A stretch of 40,515 nucleotides of DNA from Thiobacillus sp. (GTDB taxonomy: Bacteria > Pseudomonadota > Gammaproteobacteria > Burkholderiales > Thiobacillaceae): NCBI RefSeq assembly GCF_018780105.1, contig NZ_JADMKC010000018.1:1-40515 (forward strand), read 5' to 3'. The notes under the pieces are model-generated. The model was not told the origin of the DNA. It saw nothing but the letters and a program-made list of their open reading frames with translations, and did not search any database. Below, piece after piece: positions 16,525 through 25,680 of the stretch. Within the stretch, counting starts at the first letter, position 1, and each line of letters begins with the position of its first letter. The position numbers were made by a program, and so were the translations under genes.

Positions 16525-18939
16525 ATGATCCCTATTTCCCCCCTTGCGCCAGACCAACTGTATCGACCCTGTGATACCGATCAATTCACGTTTAAGACTA
16601 CCGCCGAGCTTGAAGACCTGACGCAAGGCATTGGCCAGATGCGTGCCATCGATGCCGCGCATTTCGGCATCGGCATGCGCCATGCGGGCTATAACCTTTA
16701 TGTCATGGGGCACACCGGCAGCGGCAAGCACACCCTTATCCGCCAGTTGCTTGATCAGCGCGTGGGGGCAGAGGCCAATCCTGCCGACTGGTGCTATGTG
16801 CACAATTTTTCCCAACCGCACAAGCCGCGCGCGATCCAGTTGCCCGGCGGCATGGGTACACGTTTCCATGCCGACATGCAGCAACTGGTGGCCGAACTTC
16901 AGGCCACCATCCCGGCTGTGTTCGAGGGCGAGGAATATCGCCGTCGCCTGAGCCAGATCGACGACGAGTACAACGAACGTCAGACCCAGGCATTCGGTGC
17001 CGTCGGTGACGAGGCCAATCAGCATGGCGTGGCCCTGCTGCGCACTCCGAGCGGCTTTTCGTTCGCGCCGGCCAAAGACGACGAGGTGATGAGCCCGGAC
17101 GACTATGACAAGTTGCCGGACGAGGAAAAAAAGCACATCGAACAGGAAGTCAGCAGCCTGCAAGAACAGCTGGAGAAGGTGATCCATCAAGTTCATCAAT
17201 GGCGGCGCGAGCGGCTCGATCGAGTGCGAACGCTCAACGAAGAGGCCGTCCTGTTTGCCGTTGGCCATCTGATGGATTCGTTGCGCAGCGATTATGCGGA
17301 CTACCCGGCGGTGTGCAGCTATCTCAACGAGGCGCAGCAGAACGTCATCGAAAGCATAGACGAGTTCCGCCATCCCAAGCAAGGCATGTCCGCACTCGCC
17401 GCCATCACCAGCGAAATGCCCGATTTCAGCCGCTTTCGCGTCAACCTGCTGGTGGGGCGTGATTCGATTGAAGGCGCGCCGGTGGTCTATGAAGAACACC
17501 CCACCTACCAGAATCTGATCGGACGGGTCGAGCACATTTCGCAGTTGGGCGCGCTGGTCACCAACTTCCTGCTGATCAAGCCGGGTGCCTTGCACATGGC
17601 CAACGGCGGCTATCTGCTGCTGGACGCGCTCAAGCTGCTGACCCAGCCATTTTCATGGGAAGGGCTCAAGCGTGCGCTGTCCACCCACGAAATCCGCATC
17701 GAGTCGCTCGGCCAGATGTACAGCCTGGTCAGCACCGTCTCGCTGGAACCGGAGCCGATCCCGCTCGACGCCAAGGTGATCCTGATCGGCAATCGCATGC
17801 TGTATTACCTGCTGGCGCAATACGATCCGGAGTTTGGCGAGCTGTTCAAGGTGGCGGCCGATTTCGAGGACGAAGTTGAGCGCAGCGCCGACAACGATCT
17901 GCTGTATGCGCGCATGATCGGCACCCTGGTGCGCCGCGAAAAGCTGCGGCCGTTTGACCGCGGGGCGGTGGCGCGCGTGATCGAGCATAGCGCGCGCCGG
18001 GCCGAGGATGCCGAGAGGCTTTCCACCCACATCGTGAGCTTGGCCGATCTGGTGCGCGAGGCCGATTACTGGGCCGCGCAGGACCAGCGGGACGCGGTGG
18101 CGCGAGGCGATGTCGAGCGCGCGATCGCGGCCCAGATCAAACGCTCCGACCGTCTGCGCGATCGTTCGCATGAGGCCATCCTGCGCGGCATCCTGCACAT
18201 CGACACCGAGGGCGAAGCGGTGGGGCAGGTGAATGGCCTGTCGGTGTTCCAGCTCGGCGATTTCAGCTTTGCGCAGCCGTCGCGGATCACCGCCAATACC
18301 CGTCTGGGCGACGGCGAACTGGTCGACATCCAGCGCGAGGTCAAGCTGGGCGGCTCGATCCATTCCAAGGGCGTGCTCATCCTGTCGTCCTTCCTGGCAT
18401 CGCGCTACGCCGCCGAGCAGCCGCTTTCTCTGGGAGCCAGCCTGGTATTCGAACAGACCTATGGCCAGGTCGAAGGTGACAGCGCGTCGGTAGCAGAGTT
18501 GTGCGCGCTGTTGTCCTCGCTGGCCAATGCGCCGATCCGCCAGTCGCTGGCAGTAACCGGATCGGTCGACCAGTTCGGCCGGGTGCAGGCGATCGGCGCA
18601 GTGAACGACAAAATCGAAGGCTATTTCGATATCTGCAGCCAACGTGGCCTTTCTGGCCAACAGGGCGTGCTGATTCCCGCATCCAACGTGATGCATCTGA
18701 TGCTGCGGCAGGATGTGGTGGACGCGGCGGCAGCCGGGCACTTCCACATCTACGCGGTGGAAACGGTGGATCAGGCGCTCGAACTGCTGACCGGCCTTCC
18801 TGTCGGCACCCCCGATGAGGCGGGCAGCCTCAACCAGCGCGTGGCGCAGCGGCTCAAGCAGCTGGCCGAATTGCGGCGCAAGTTTGCCGGCAAGGACAAA
18901 TCCGATTCCGGCGACAGCCATGCGAACAGCGACGAGTGA
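16525..18939 (+). CDS. Lon-type ATP-dependent protease with LonB-like AAA module
   Basis: 804 residues. Walker A GHTGSGKH is at 62-69; a long coiled insertion (about 150-230, QLEKVIHQVHQW region) follows, then the second half of the AAA module (GGYLLLDALKLL as the Walker B-like segment). The C-terminal Lon protease domain has the serine in EGDSASVAE (S653) and the lysine in NDKIEGYF (K696), 43 residues apart as in Lon. No N-terminal LAN substrate domain, and no membrane helices, so it resembles the AAA_32/LonB_LID group found in many proteobacteria. Probably degrades damaged or regulatory proteins under stress. Nine bases after pncB. Confidence 0.93.
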   Translation: MIPISPLAPDQLYRPCDTDQFTFKTTAELEDLTQGIGQMRAIDAAHFGIGMRHAGYNLYVMGHTGSGKHTLIRQLLDQRVGAEANPADWCYVHNFSQPHKPRAIQLPGGMGTRFHADMQQLVAELQATIPAVFEGEEYRRRLSQIDDEYNERQTQAFGAVGDEANQHGVALLRTPSGFSFAPAKDDEVMSPDDYDKLPDEEKKHIEQEVSSLQEQLEKVIHQVHQWRRERLDRVRTLNEEAVLFAVGHLMDSLRSDYADYPAVCSYLNEAQQNVIESIDEFRHPKQGMSALAAITSEMPDFSRFRVNLLVGRDSIEGAPVVYEEHPTYQNLIGRVEHISQLGALVTNFLLIKPGALHMANGGYLLLDALKLLTQPFSWEGLKRALSTHEIRIESLGQMYSLVSTVSLEPEPIPLDAKVILIGNRMLYYLLAQYDPEFGELFKVAADFEDEVERSADNDLLYARMIGTLVRREKLRPFDRGAVARVIEHSARRAEDAERLSTHIVSLADLVREADYWAAQDQRDAVARGDVERAIAAQIKRSDRLRDRSHEAILRGILHIDTEGEAVGQVNGLSVFQLGDFSFAQPSRITANTRLGDGELVDIQREVKLGGSIHSKGVLILSSFLASRYAAEQPLSLGASLVFEQTYGQVEGDSASVAELCALLSSLANAPIRQSLAVTGSVDQFGRVQAIGAVNDKIEGYFDICSQRGLSGQQGVLIPASNVMHLMLRQDVVDAAAAGHFHIYAVETVDQALELLTGLPVGTPDEAGSLNQRVAQRLKQLAELRRKFAGKDKSDSGDSHANSDE

Positions 18940-19729
18940 ACCATCTGCCAGCATCCGCATCTGGGTGGCACTCGACGAGTCGCCATGCAGTGCCGCGGCG
19001 CTGACGGCGGCCGCTGCGCTGGCCGCTGAAATGGACGCCGAGCTGGCCGGACTGTTTGTCGAGAACATCAACCTGCAGCACCTGATCGGCCTGCCGTTTG
19101 CACGCGAGTTCAGCCTGCTGACCGGGGCGGGGCGCACCTTGTCGCAAGGCGAAATGGAGCGTACCTGGCGGCGCGAAGCGGAGAGCATGCAGCATCTGCT
19201 GGCCGAGGCAGCCGAGCGCATGCGTCTGCGCTGGTCGTTCCGGGTGGCGCGTGGCCGGGTGGCGGCCGAGATCAATACGCTGGCCCAGGCATTCGACCTG
19301 ATCGTGCTGGGCCAGCACTCGGGCATCGGCGTCACGGCTACTGCCCCAGCCAAGCCCCGCTTCACCCGCGCGCATCCGCACGTGGGGCCGGTACTGGTGT
19401 TATACGAGGCGGATTCGAGTGCCACGCCCAGTCTGGATTTGGGCGTCAGACTGGCGCGCCGGAACAACGCCGAACTCGTGCTGCTGGTGAGTGCCAATAG
19501 CGAGAACGCGTATCGAACGGCGTGCGCTGCCGCCCTGGCCGTGCTGAATGCGCGCAACCTGCCTGGACGATGTGTCTGGCTGACCACGCTGGATGCGCCA
19601 CACCTGCTTGGGGTGGCGCATCGTGAAGCGGCAAGCTGCCTGGTGCTGGCCAACAGGAAACGCTTTCTGATGCAGGCTGGATTTGACCGGATGCTGGATG
19701 AGATCGAGTGCCCGGTGGTGCTGACCTGA
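18920..19729 (+). CDS. Universal stress protein (UspA) family
   Basis: 269 residues. The start at 18920 overlaps the protease gene by 20 bases. N-terminal half: IRIWVALDESPCSAAALTAAAALAAEMDAELAGLFVENINLQHL, a typical Usp strand-helix start, then the FDLIVLGQHSG strand. The second half (from about residue 152, VGPVLVLYEAD) is a degenerate second Usp unit ending LDEIECPVVLT. The ATP-binding G-x2-G-x9-G-S/T motif is poorly kept (GQHSGIGVTATAPAK), so nucleotide binding is doubtful. Coupling to the Lon-type protease suggests a shared stress role. Confidence 0.8.
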   Translation: MRTATSEPSASIRIWVALDESPCSAAALTAAAALAAEMDAELAGLFVENINLQHLIGLPFAREFSLLTGAGRTLSQGEMERTWRREAESMQHLLAEAAERMRLRWSFRVARGRVAAEINTLAQAFDLIVLGQHSGIGVTATAPAKPRFTRAHPHVGPVLVLYEADSSATPSLDLGVRLARRNNAELVLLVSANSENAYRTACAAALAVLNARNLPGRCVWLTTLDAPHLLGVAHREAASCLVLANRKRFLMQAGFDRMLDEIECPVVLT

Positions 19730-19816
19730 TAAGTGCTGGATCAACTCCCCCATCAAGCGGTGGTGCGTTTGTATCAATTTACTTGGGCTAGATTGAAAGT
19801 GAATGGGGGAGGAGGG

Positions 19817-19939
19817 ATGAACTTCAACAAGAAAGCAGGCAGATGCAATTTGGCATGCCCCGCGTCTGTATTAAGGCCTCAATCAAGAATTGGCACTGAC
19901 CGGTGTAATGGCACCTTGAAAGGAAGAATGACACGATGA
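19817..19939 (+). CDS. Possible 40-codon leader ORF of the hibernation factor gene
   Basis: An ATG at 19817 is preceded directly by GGGGGAGGAGGG, one of the strongest Shine-Dalgarno-like runs in the window. The frame (MNFNKKAGRCNLACPASVLR...) ends with TGA overlapping the ATG of the next gene (ATGA at 19936). It has four cysteines and basic residues but no known family. It may be a leader whose translation controls the downstream gene, or a chance frame over an RNA structure. I cannot decide from one sequence. Confidence 0.4.
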   Translation: MNFNKKAGRCNLACPASVLRPQSRIGTDRCNGTLKGRMTR

Positions 19940-20484
19940 AAACACCTCTGCAGATCACGTTTCGCGACATTGAACATTCCGACGTGCTGGAAGCGCATAT
20001 CCGCGAAAAGGCAGAAAAACTGGAGACTTTCTTTGAGCCGATCATGTCCTGCCGGGTGGTCGTGGACATGCCGCACCAGCACAAGCAACAGGGCAAGTTC
20101 TTCAACGTGCGCATCGACATCGGTGTGCCGGGAAGTGAAATCATGGTGAACCGCGACCAGCACGAAGACGTGTATGTCGCGCTGCGCGACGGGTTCGATG
20201 CGGCCAAGCGCCAGCTCGAAGATTATGCCCGGCGCCTGCATCGCGAGGTCAAGACCCATGACACGGAATACATCGGCGAAGTGGCGCGGCTGTTTCCCGA
20301 CGAAGGTTATGGTTTCATCCAGCGCGCCGACGGCGACGAACTGTATTTCAATGGCGACAGTCTGGTGAACATCACGCTCAATCAGCTCAGTGAGGGCGAC
20401 GCCGTGCAATTCATTGAGGATCTGTCCGCCGATAGGCCGCAGGCCAAACGCGTAAGCGTTGGCCATCACCACCTGCCGGAGTAG
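19936..20484 (+). CDS. Ribosome hibernation factor fused to a cold-shock domain
   Basis: 182 residues. Residues 4-105 are an S30AE/HPF-RaiA domain (ITFRDIEHSDVLEAHIREKAEKLE ..., HEDVYVALRDGFDAAKRQLEDYARR) that binds the 30S decoding region in dormant cells. Residues 113-175 are a cold-shock domain (GEVARLFPDEGYGFI with RNP1-like GYGFI 124-128, RNP2-like ELYF 135-138, and LSEGDAVQF). Long HPF normally has a different C-terminal dimerisation domain; this is an alternative architecture. AAGGAAG lies 8-14 bases upstream and the ATG overlaps the leader ORF stop. It is the last gene of the plus-strand stress cluster. Confidence 0.93.
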   Translation: MKTPLQITFRDIEHSDVLEAHIREKAEKLETFFEPIMSCRVVVDMPHQHKQQGKFFNVRIDIGVPGSEIMVNRDQHEDVYVALRDGFDAAKRQLEDYARRLHREVKTHDTEYIGEVARLFPDEGYGFIQRADGDELYFNGDSLVNITLNQLSEGDAVQFIEDLSADRPQAKRVSVGHHHLPE

Positions 20485-20533
20485 ACCGGCCAACGCGAAC
20501 GCCCGTCGCGGCACCTCACTCATTCGCCCTGCG

Positions 20534-21535
20534 CTATTGCGCTCCTGGCGGGTGCGTGTAAACCAGCCGGTCGGCCTGATGTTCGAGCGGAGTGCCCAGC
20601 TCGGCGCACAGCCCTTCCATGCGCGTGGCAATGGCCGCGAAATCCTCGCCCCGCGCGAGTCTGACCTTCGCCACGGTAAGCCGAACCGGGATCAGTTCGA
20701 TGCACTGCAGCCGCCCTTGATCGAACAGCAGCCGGAACAGGCAGGAGCGGTCGTTGCGCAGCACCGGATCGACCGCATAGTCGTCGATAAAATTCCCCGT
20801 GTCGTAGAGGATGGGCTTGCCCTGGTGGATTTCGATTCCCTGGCAGATATGCGCGCTGTGGCCGTAGTAGACGTCGGCCCCGAGTTCGATCACACGGTGG
20901 GCAAACCGACGGAATTCCACAGCAGGTCGCTCGACGAAATTGGCGCCCCAGTGATTTGAGAACACCACGAGATCCGCGCCCATGTCTCGTGCCCGGGTGA
21001 TCGCATCTGCCACGCGCGCCAGCGTGTCCGCATGCAGCGAGACTTCCAGATACTGGGTTCCAGGCTGCTGCGCGGACGCGGCAAAATCCGGCTGGTTGTC
21101 GGTGAACGCAAGCAGCGCCACGCGGCAGGGCGATACGCCGTGCACCTCGACCAGGGCGGGCGCGGCAGCCGCAGCCGAATCGAGGCCGGCGCCGGCGTGG
21201 CGGATGCCTGCGGTGTCCAGCGTGCGCAGCGTGTCGCGCAGCCCGCGTGCTTCGAAGTCCAGCACATGGTTGTTGGCCAGCGAGCAGATGTCGATGCGCG
21301 CCGCTTGCAGAAAGCGCACGGCACCAGGATCGGCGCGGAAGTGGAACATTTTCCAGCTGCGTGTCCACGGCTGCGCATGCCGGGTCAGCGCGCATTCCAG
21401 ATTGGCGATGCGCAGGTCGGCCTGCAGCAGGTGCGGCAGCACGTCGCCCCACATGTCTGCAGGCTGCATGTACTTGAGTGCCGCGTCGACGCCGCGGCCG
21501 AGCATCACGTCGCCGATGAGAGCCAGGCTCAGCAT
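20534..21535 (-). CDS. CapA/PGA_cap-family metallophosphatase-like protein
   Basis: 333 residues. Family motifs: LALIGDVMLGRGVD at the N-terminus (metal Asp), ANLECALT, CSLANNHVLDF (N-H), VVFSNHWGANF and GHSAHICQGIEIHQGKPILYDTGNFIDDY. These fit the metallophosphoesterase-like CapA family, first known from poly-gamma-glutamate synthesis, though most members have unknown substrates and there are no capB/capC genes here. No signal peptide. It begins two bases after the polX stop and is probably co-transcribed with it. Convergent with the hibernation factor gene. Confidence 0.88.
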   Translation of the reverse strand: MLSLALIGDVMLGRGVDAALKYMQPADMWGDVLPHLLQADLRIANLECALTRHAQPWTRSWKMFHFRADPGAVRFLQAARIDICSLANNHVLDFEARGLRDTLRTLDTAGIRHAGAGLDSAAAAAPALVEVHGVSPCRVALLAFTDNQPDFAASAQQPGTQYLEVSLHADTLARVADAITRARDMGADLVVFSNHWGANFVERPAVEFRRFAHRVIELGADVYYGHSAHICQGIEIHQGKPILYDTGNFIDDYAVDPVLRNDRSCLFRLLFDQGRLQCIELIPVRLTVAKVRLARGEDFAAIATRMEGLCAELGTPLEHQADRLVYTHPPGAQ

Positions 21536-21537
21536 CG

Positions 21538-23262
21538 CTACATCGTGCGCTTGAGCAACCGCCGCAACGCTGCCAGCGGCCGGGTGTTGAGCACGTCGTT
21601 CTTTTCCAGCCAGCCGCGCCGGGCCTGGCCGACGCCGTACTCGAGATGGGCGAAATCGAAAGTGCTGTGCGCGTCGGAATTGATGCTGATCAGCACGCCT
21701 TCTTCCCTTGCGATCTGGCAGTGGCTATCCAGCAAATCCATGCGATCGGGGTGTGCGTTGAGTTCGAGAAAGCAGCCGCGATTATTTGCATGACGAATGA
21801 TGCGAAGCATGTCGACATCGTAGGGTTCGCGCCGGTCGATCAGACGGCCGCTGGGGTGCGCCAGCATCGTGAAGTGAGGATGATCCATCGCGCGCAGGAT
21901 GCGAGCGGTCTGCTTCGCGCGCGACAGATGGAACTGGCTGTGCACTGCGCCGACCACCAAGTCTAGTCTGCCCAGTACTTCGTCCGGCAGATCGAGGCTG
22001 CCATCTTCGAGGATGTCGACCTCGATGCCCTTCAAAAGCGTCAGGCCGTCGAGTTCCGTGTTGAGGCGGTCGATTTCCTCGCATTGCCGGATCAGCCGCA
22101 GCGGATCGAGGCCGTGCGCCACGGTCAGGTGGCGCGAGTGCTCGGTGATGGCCAGGTATTCCAGTCCCCGCGCCCTGGCTGCCAGCGCCATCTCGCGCAG
22201 ACTGTCGTGGCCGTCGGTCGCGCGCGTGTGGGCGTGCAGGTCCCCTCGCAGGTCGGCGAACACGACCAGATTCGGCAAACGTCCGCTGTGCGCCGCTTCG
22301 ATTTCACCGCGGTTCTCGCGCAGCTCGGGCGGAATGAAAGGCAGGCCGACACTGCGATAGACCGATGCCTCGTCCTCGCCAGCGATGCGCCCGGTTCCGC
22401 GAAACACCCCGTATTCGTTGATCTTGAGACCCTGTTGTTGCGCGATGCGGCGGATCGCGATGTTGTGGGCCTTGGATCCGGTGAAATAGCACAGCGCCGC
22501 GCCATAGCTTGCGGCCTCCACCACACGCAGGTCGACCTGCAGGCCGGACTTGAGCATGACGCTGGCGCGGGTGGGGCCGGCGGACAGCACGTCGACCACT
22601 TCGTCGTAGGCGGTGAAGCGTTGCATGACCGGGCTGTCGGCGGCAGCCGTCACCAGGATGTCGAGATCGCCTACGGTCTCGCGCATGCGGCGGAAACTGC
22701 CGGCCACCGTTACCTGTTCGACGCCGGGGACAACTTGCAGGAAGGCGGTGAGGGCATCGGCATACTGCGCCGCCACCGCCAGCTTGAAGCGGCGCGTTTG
22801 GCTGGCGTGCGCTTCAACCGCCTGCAGGATGTTGAGTTCGGTCTTTTCGCCGAAGCCGGGCAGGGCGCGGATGCGGCCGTCGCGCCCGGCCCGGTACAAC
22901 TGCTCGACGGTCTGCACATCAAGGTCGTGGTACAGCGCCTTGACCCGTTTTGGGCCCAGCCCGGGAATCTGCAGCAGCTCGGTGACCGCGGGCGGCAGTT
23001 CGCGCCGCAGCCGTTCGAGCAGACTGCAGTAGCCGGTCGTGACGATTTCATGGATCTTGGCGGCAAGGTCATCCCCAATGCCGGGAAGCCGTGTCAGGTC
23101 ATCGCCTTTTTCCAGCAGCGCGCGCGCCTCCTGGGGCAGTTCACCCAGTGTGCGGGCGGCATTGCGATAGGCGCGGATGCGGAACGGGTTGGCGCCCTGG
23201 ATTTCAAGCCGGTCGGCGATTTCTTCGAAGACAGCGGCGATGTCGGCGTTGTGTGTTGGCAT
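21538..23262 (-). CDS. polX: DNA polymerase/3'-5' exonuclease PolX
   Basis: 574 residues with the whole bacterial PolX layout. An N-terminal helix-hairpin-helix part (LTRLPGIGDDLAAKI; LLQIPGLGPKRVKALY; ALPGFGEKTELNI), a nucleotidyltransferase palm (VAGSFRRMRETVGDLDILV with DLD as metal ligands), and a C-terminal PHP domain (GDLHAHTRATDGHDS; AITEHS; GIEVDILEDGSLDLP; AVHSQFH; HP; LELNAHPDRMD; INSDAHST). Acts in gap-filling base-excision repair. The start ATG 23262 begins with the family's typical THNADIAAVFEEIADRLEI. Confidence 0.96.
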   Translation of the reverse strand: MPTHNADIAAVFEEIADRLEIQGANPFRIRAYRNAARTLGELPQEARALLEKGDDLTRLPGIGDDLAAKIHEIVTTGYCSLLERLRRELPPAVTELLQIPGLGPKRVKALYHDLDVQTVEQLYRAGRDGRIRALPGFGEKTELNILQAVEAHASQTRRFKLAVAAQYADALTAFLQVVPGVEQVTVAGSFRRMRETVGDLDILVTAAADSPVMQRFTAYDEVVDVLSAGPTRASVMLKSGLQVDLRVVEAASYGAALCYFTGSKAHNIAIRRIAQQQGLKINEYGVFRGTGRIAGEDEASVYRSVGLPFIPPELRENRGEIEAAHSGRLPNLVVFADLRGDLHAHTRATDGHDSLREMALAARARGLEYLAITEHSRHLTVAHGLDPLRLIRQCEEIDRLNTELDGLTLLKGIEVDILEDGSLDLPDEVLGRLDLVVGAVHSQFHLSRAKQTARILRAMDHPHFTMLAHPSGRLIDRREPYDVDMLRIIRHANNRGCFLELNAHPDRMDLLDSHCQIAREEGVLISINSDAHSTFDFAHLEYGVGQARRGWLEKNDVLNTRPLAALRRLLKRTM

Positions 23263-23500
23263 GACCGGAATGATGCGTTTGAATGTACGAGCGCGGCGCT
23301 GATCGGCGGTTGGGACAGGCTGGCCACGCCCGGCATCCCCAATTTATTGCGCACGCTCGTTTGAACCATAGTCGACCGGATAGGGATGGGTAATAGCAAC
23401 TACGCTTGCTGGGCGCAGATGCTGCCGCGATGGAATGAGTGTTTAGATAGCCTGTGCTTTGAGTTAGAGAACGGCATCGCTGGTTTCAGTCGGCAATTGC

Positions 23501-23863
23501 TTAGCAGGTAACGTGAAACAGGCCAATGGTCTTGGCCTTGCCCTTGGTATCGTTATAGGTCTCGATGGCATCGGACGTAGGCAGCAGGATCACCCGGCAA
23601 TCATGATGCTCGAAGAAATCAGCGGCCTCCGGCGACAGCCTCACGTTGCCGTACTGCCCTGAGCCCAACACCAATGTGTCGCAGCCTTTTTCGTAAATGA
23701 ATTCCGCCTCATCCCGCGAAATGATGTGTGAGGTGCCGTAATATTTCTTGGAGAGCTTCTTCTTGCGCTTGGCCACCTCTCCCGACAGGCGGATGAGGAC
23801 ATCGTGTGAATAGGTGTTGCCATCGATGGTAATGCTGCCGAATTCGGTGGAATCGATTTTCAT
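23501..23863 (-). CDS. Mth938-like (DUF498/NDUFAF3-like) protein
   Basis: 120 residues. The pattern FGSITIDGNTYSHDVLIRLSGEV, then SRDEAEF, LVLGSGQYGNVRLSPEA and a final TKGKAKTIGLFHVTC is that of the small Mth938-domain proteins, related to the mitochondrial complex I assembly factor NDUFAF3. The bacterial role is not established. Single gene with about 200 bases of non-coding DNA on each side, where I see nothing definite. Confidence 0.88.
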   Translation of the reverse strand: MKIDSTEFGSITIDGNTYSHDVLIRLSGEVAKRKKKLSKKYYGTSHIISRDEAEFIYEKGCDTLVLGSGQYGNVRLSPEAADFFEHHDCRVILLPTSDAIETYNDTKGKAKTIGLFHVTC

Positions 23864-24073
23864 GGCAGGCCTCCAGGCTCAATGGCGATGGTGCACTTCA
23901 ATGCGGTGAATGGCGCAGCAACTCCAAGTCAGCACAATCAGCCAGGGGCTGACCAAGTTGGGATTACTAGAGGCCGTCTTCGGATATGTCACCAAGAAAT
24001 ATTAAAAGCCCAACTAATTCGCAGGCGGCCAGGAACGGTCATTAGGCAAAATATGTTTTAAAGGCTGGCGATT

Positions 24074-25132
24074 CTATCGCACCTTGATTTCCGTCCACAT
24101 GCGGGACAGCACGCGGCGCTGGGTGCGGTCCATATCTTTCAGCATCTCCAGCCGGCGCTGGATGTCGGGTGTGGGAAAAATGGTCCGGTTGGCGGCGATG
24201 GCGGGTTCGATGAATGGCAAGGCCGCGCGGTTGGGGTTGCCCGAGCCGATCAGGTTGGTGAGTTCGGCCGAATTGCGGCCTTCCAGCATGAAATTGACAA
24301 AGCGCAGGGCGAGGTCGGGGCGCGATCCGGTCTTGTGCAGCACCATCGAATCGAGCGCGAGCACCGCGCCTTCGCGGGGCGTCGCGTAGCCGATGGTGAA
24401 GGGGCGCCCGGCGTGCAGGGCGTCCTGCTGGGCCTGGAACATGTCGCTGGAGTAGCCGTGGGCGAGCCAGATGTTGCCCACGGTCAGTTCCTTGATGTAG
24501 CTGGAGGCGTTGAACGCGGCCCAGTAGGGCTTGGCGCGAAGGATCAGGTCGCGCGCGCGGCGCCAGTGTGCCTCGTCGGTATCGTTGACGGAATAGCCCA
24601 GATACTTGAGCGCGGCGGCCATCAGCTCGCGTTGCGAATCGAGCACGGTCACGCGGCCTTTCAGCTTCGCCAGATACTTCGGCTCGAAGATCACCGCCCA
24701 GGTGTCCGTGGGCAGGCCCAGTTCGCGCATTTTCTGCGCGTTGTAGCCGAGCAGCGTGATGGTGAACGCATACGGCACCGAATAGCGGTTGCCCGGATCG
24801 AAAAAGGCATCGAGGTAGGCCGGGTCGACGTTCTTCAGATTGGGCAGCATCTGCGTGTCGAGCGGGCGCAACTGCTGCGACTTGATCAGCGATTCGACCG
24901 CATTGCCGGTCGGCACGATGAGGTCGTAGCCGGACGCGCCCGCCGCCAGCTTGGCGAGCATTTCCTCGTTGTCCGAGTAATAGTCCTGCACCACCCGGCA
25001 GCGGCAGGCGGCCTCGAAGCGCGCGAGGGTCCGGTCGGAAATGTAGTTGTTCCAGTTGTACAGATGCAGCACGTCCGCGGCATGGGCCACGCCGGTCAGC
25101 AGCAGCACGAGGCAGGCGATGAGAAACTTCAT
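24074..25132 (-). CDS. potD: Spermidine/putrescine-binding periplasmic protein PotD-like
   Basis: 352 residues. Signal peptide MKFLIACLVLLLTGVAHA, cleavage after AHA. The mature protein opens ADVLHLYNWNNYISDRTLARFEA, the hallmark of the PotD/PotF family, followed by YDLIVPTGNAVESLIKSQQLRPLD and VPYAFTITLLGYN. It would bind polyamine in the periplasm for an ABC transporter. ATG 25132 overlaps the potC stop (ATGA). No potA or potB is in the window and potC is truncated, so this copy is probably an orphan or depends on another transporter. Confidence 0.92.
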   Translation of the reverse strand: MKFLIACLVLLLTGVAHAADVLHLYNWNNYISDRTLARFEAACRCRVVQDYYSDNEEMLAKLAAGASGYDLIVPTGNAVESLIKSQQLRPLDTQMLPNLKNVDPAYLDAFFDPGNRYSVPYAFTITLLGYNAQKMRELGLPTDTWAVIFEPKYLAKLKGRVTVLDSQRELMAAALKYLGYSVNDTDEAHWRRARDLILRAKPYWAAFNASSYIKELTVGNIWLAHGYSSDMFQAQQDALHAGRPFTIGYATPREGAVLALDSMVLHKTGSRPDLALRFVNFMLEGRNSAELTNLIGSGNPNRAALPFIEPAIAANRTIFPTPDIQRRLEMLKDMDRTQRRVLSRMWTEIKVR

Positions 25133-25680
25133 GTCCGTCCGCCGAGGGCGCCCCGGTGGATGCGCGTGGCGAGCACGATCAGGCTCAGCGTGAAAGCCAT
25201 CAGCAGGGTGGAGACGGCGTTGACCTCGGGCGTGACCGCGATCTTGATCATGGAATAGATCTGCAGCGGCAACGTGGACACGCCCACGCCCGCGGTGAAG
25301 AAGGTGATGACGAAGTCGTCGAGCGACAGCGCGAAGGACATCAGCGCCCCCGCCACCACAGCCGGCAGGATGAGGGGCAGGGTCACCAGGCGGAAGGTTT
25401 GCCAGGGCGTCGCGCCAAGATCGCGGGCGGCCTCGAAGATGCTGTTGTCCAGTCCCAGCAGGCTCACGCGCACGACGATGGCGACGAAGCCGATGCAGAA
25501 GGTGATGTGGGCAACGATGACCGACCACAGGCCCAGTTCCAGGCCGAGCCAGGGCCGGAACACCAGATTGAAGAACAGCAGCAGGCTGACCCCGAGCAGG
25601 ATTTCCGGCATGGCCACCGGGGCGAGGGTGAGGACGGGCAGGACGCGGCTGTCGGTCTGGCTGCGTCCGCCGGTAGCGAA
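25129..25680 (-). pseudogene. potC: 5'-truncated polyamine ABC permease potC
   Basis: The C-terminal two thirds of a PotC-type permease is intact: PVAMPEILLGVSLLLFFNLVF, the EAA loop FEAARDLGATPWQTFRLVTLPLILPAV (cytoplasmic contact with the ATPase), and the last membrane segment LLMAFTLSLIVLATRI. The usual first 80-100 residues with two membrane segments are missing. Upstream of about 25680 the frame turns into unrelated sequence (HAFATGGRSQTDSR) without a proper start. The breakpoint is therefore near 25650-25690; the 120 bases up to the MarR gene are of unknown origin. Confidence 0.8.

Noticed and set aside
17653-19653. 666-codon open frame on the minus strand
   Set aside because: It is antisense to the Lon-type protease and UspA genes, has low-complexity Ser/Arg/Ala-rich translation and no domain; a by-product of high GC codon use.
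22084-23364. 426-codon open frame on the plus strand
   Set aside because: Antisense to polX, which is complete with all motifs; no family similarity in the frame.
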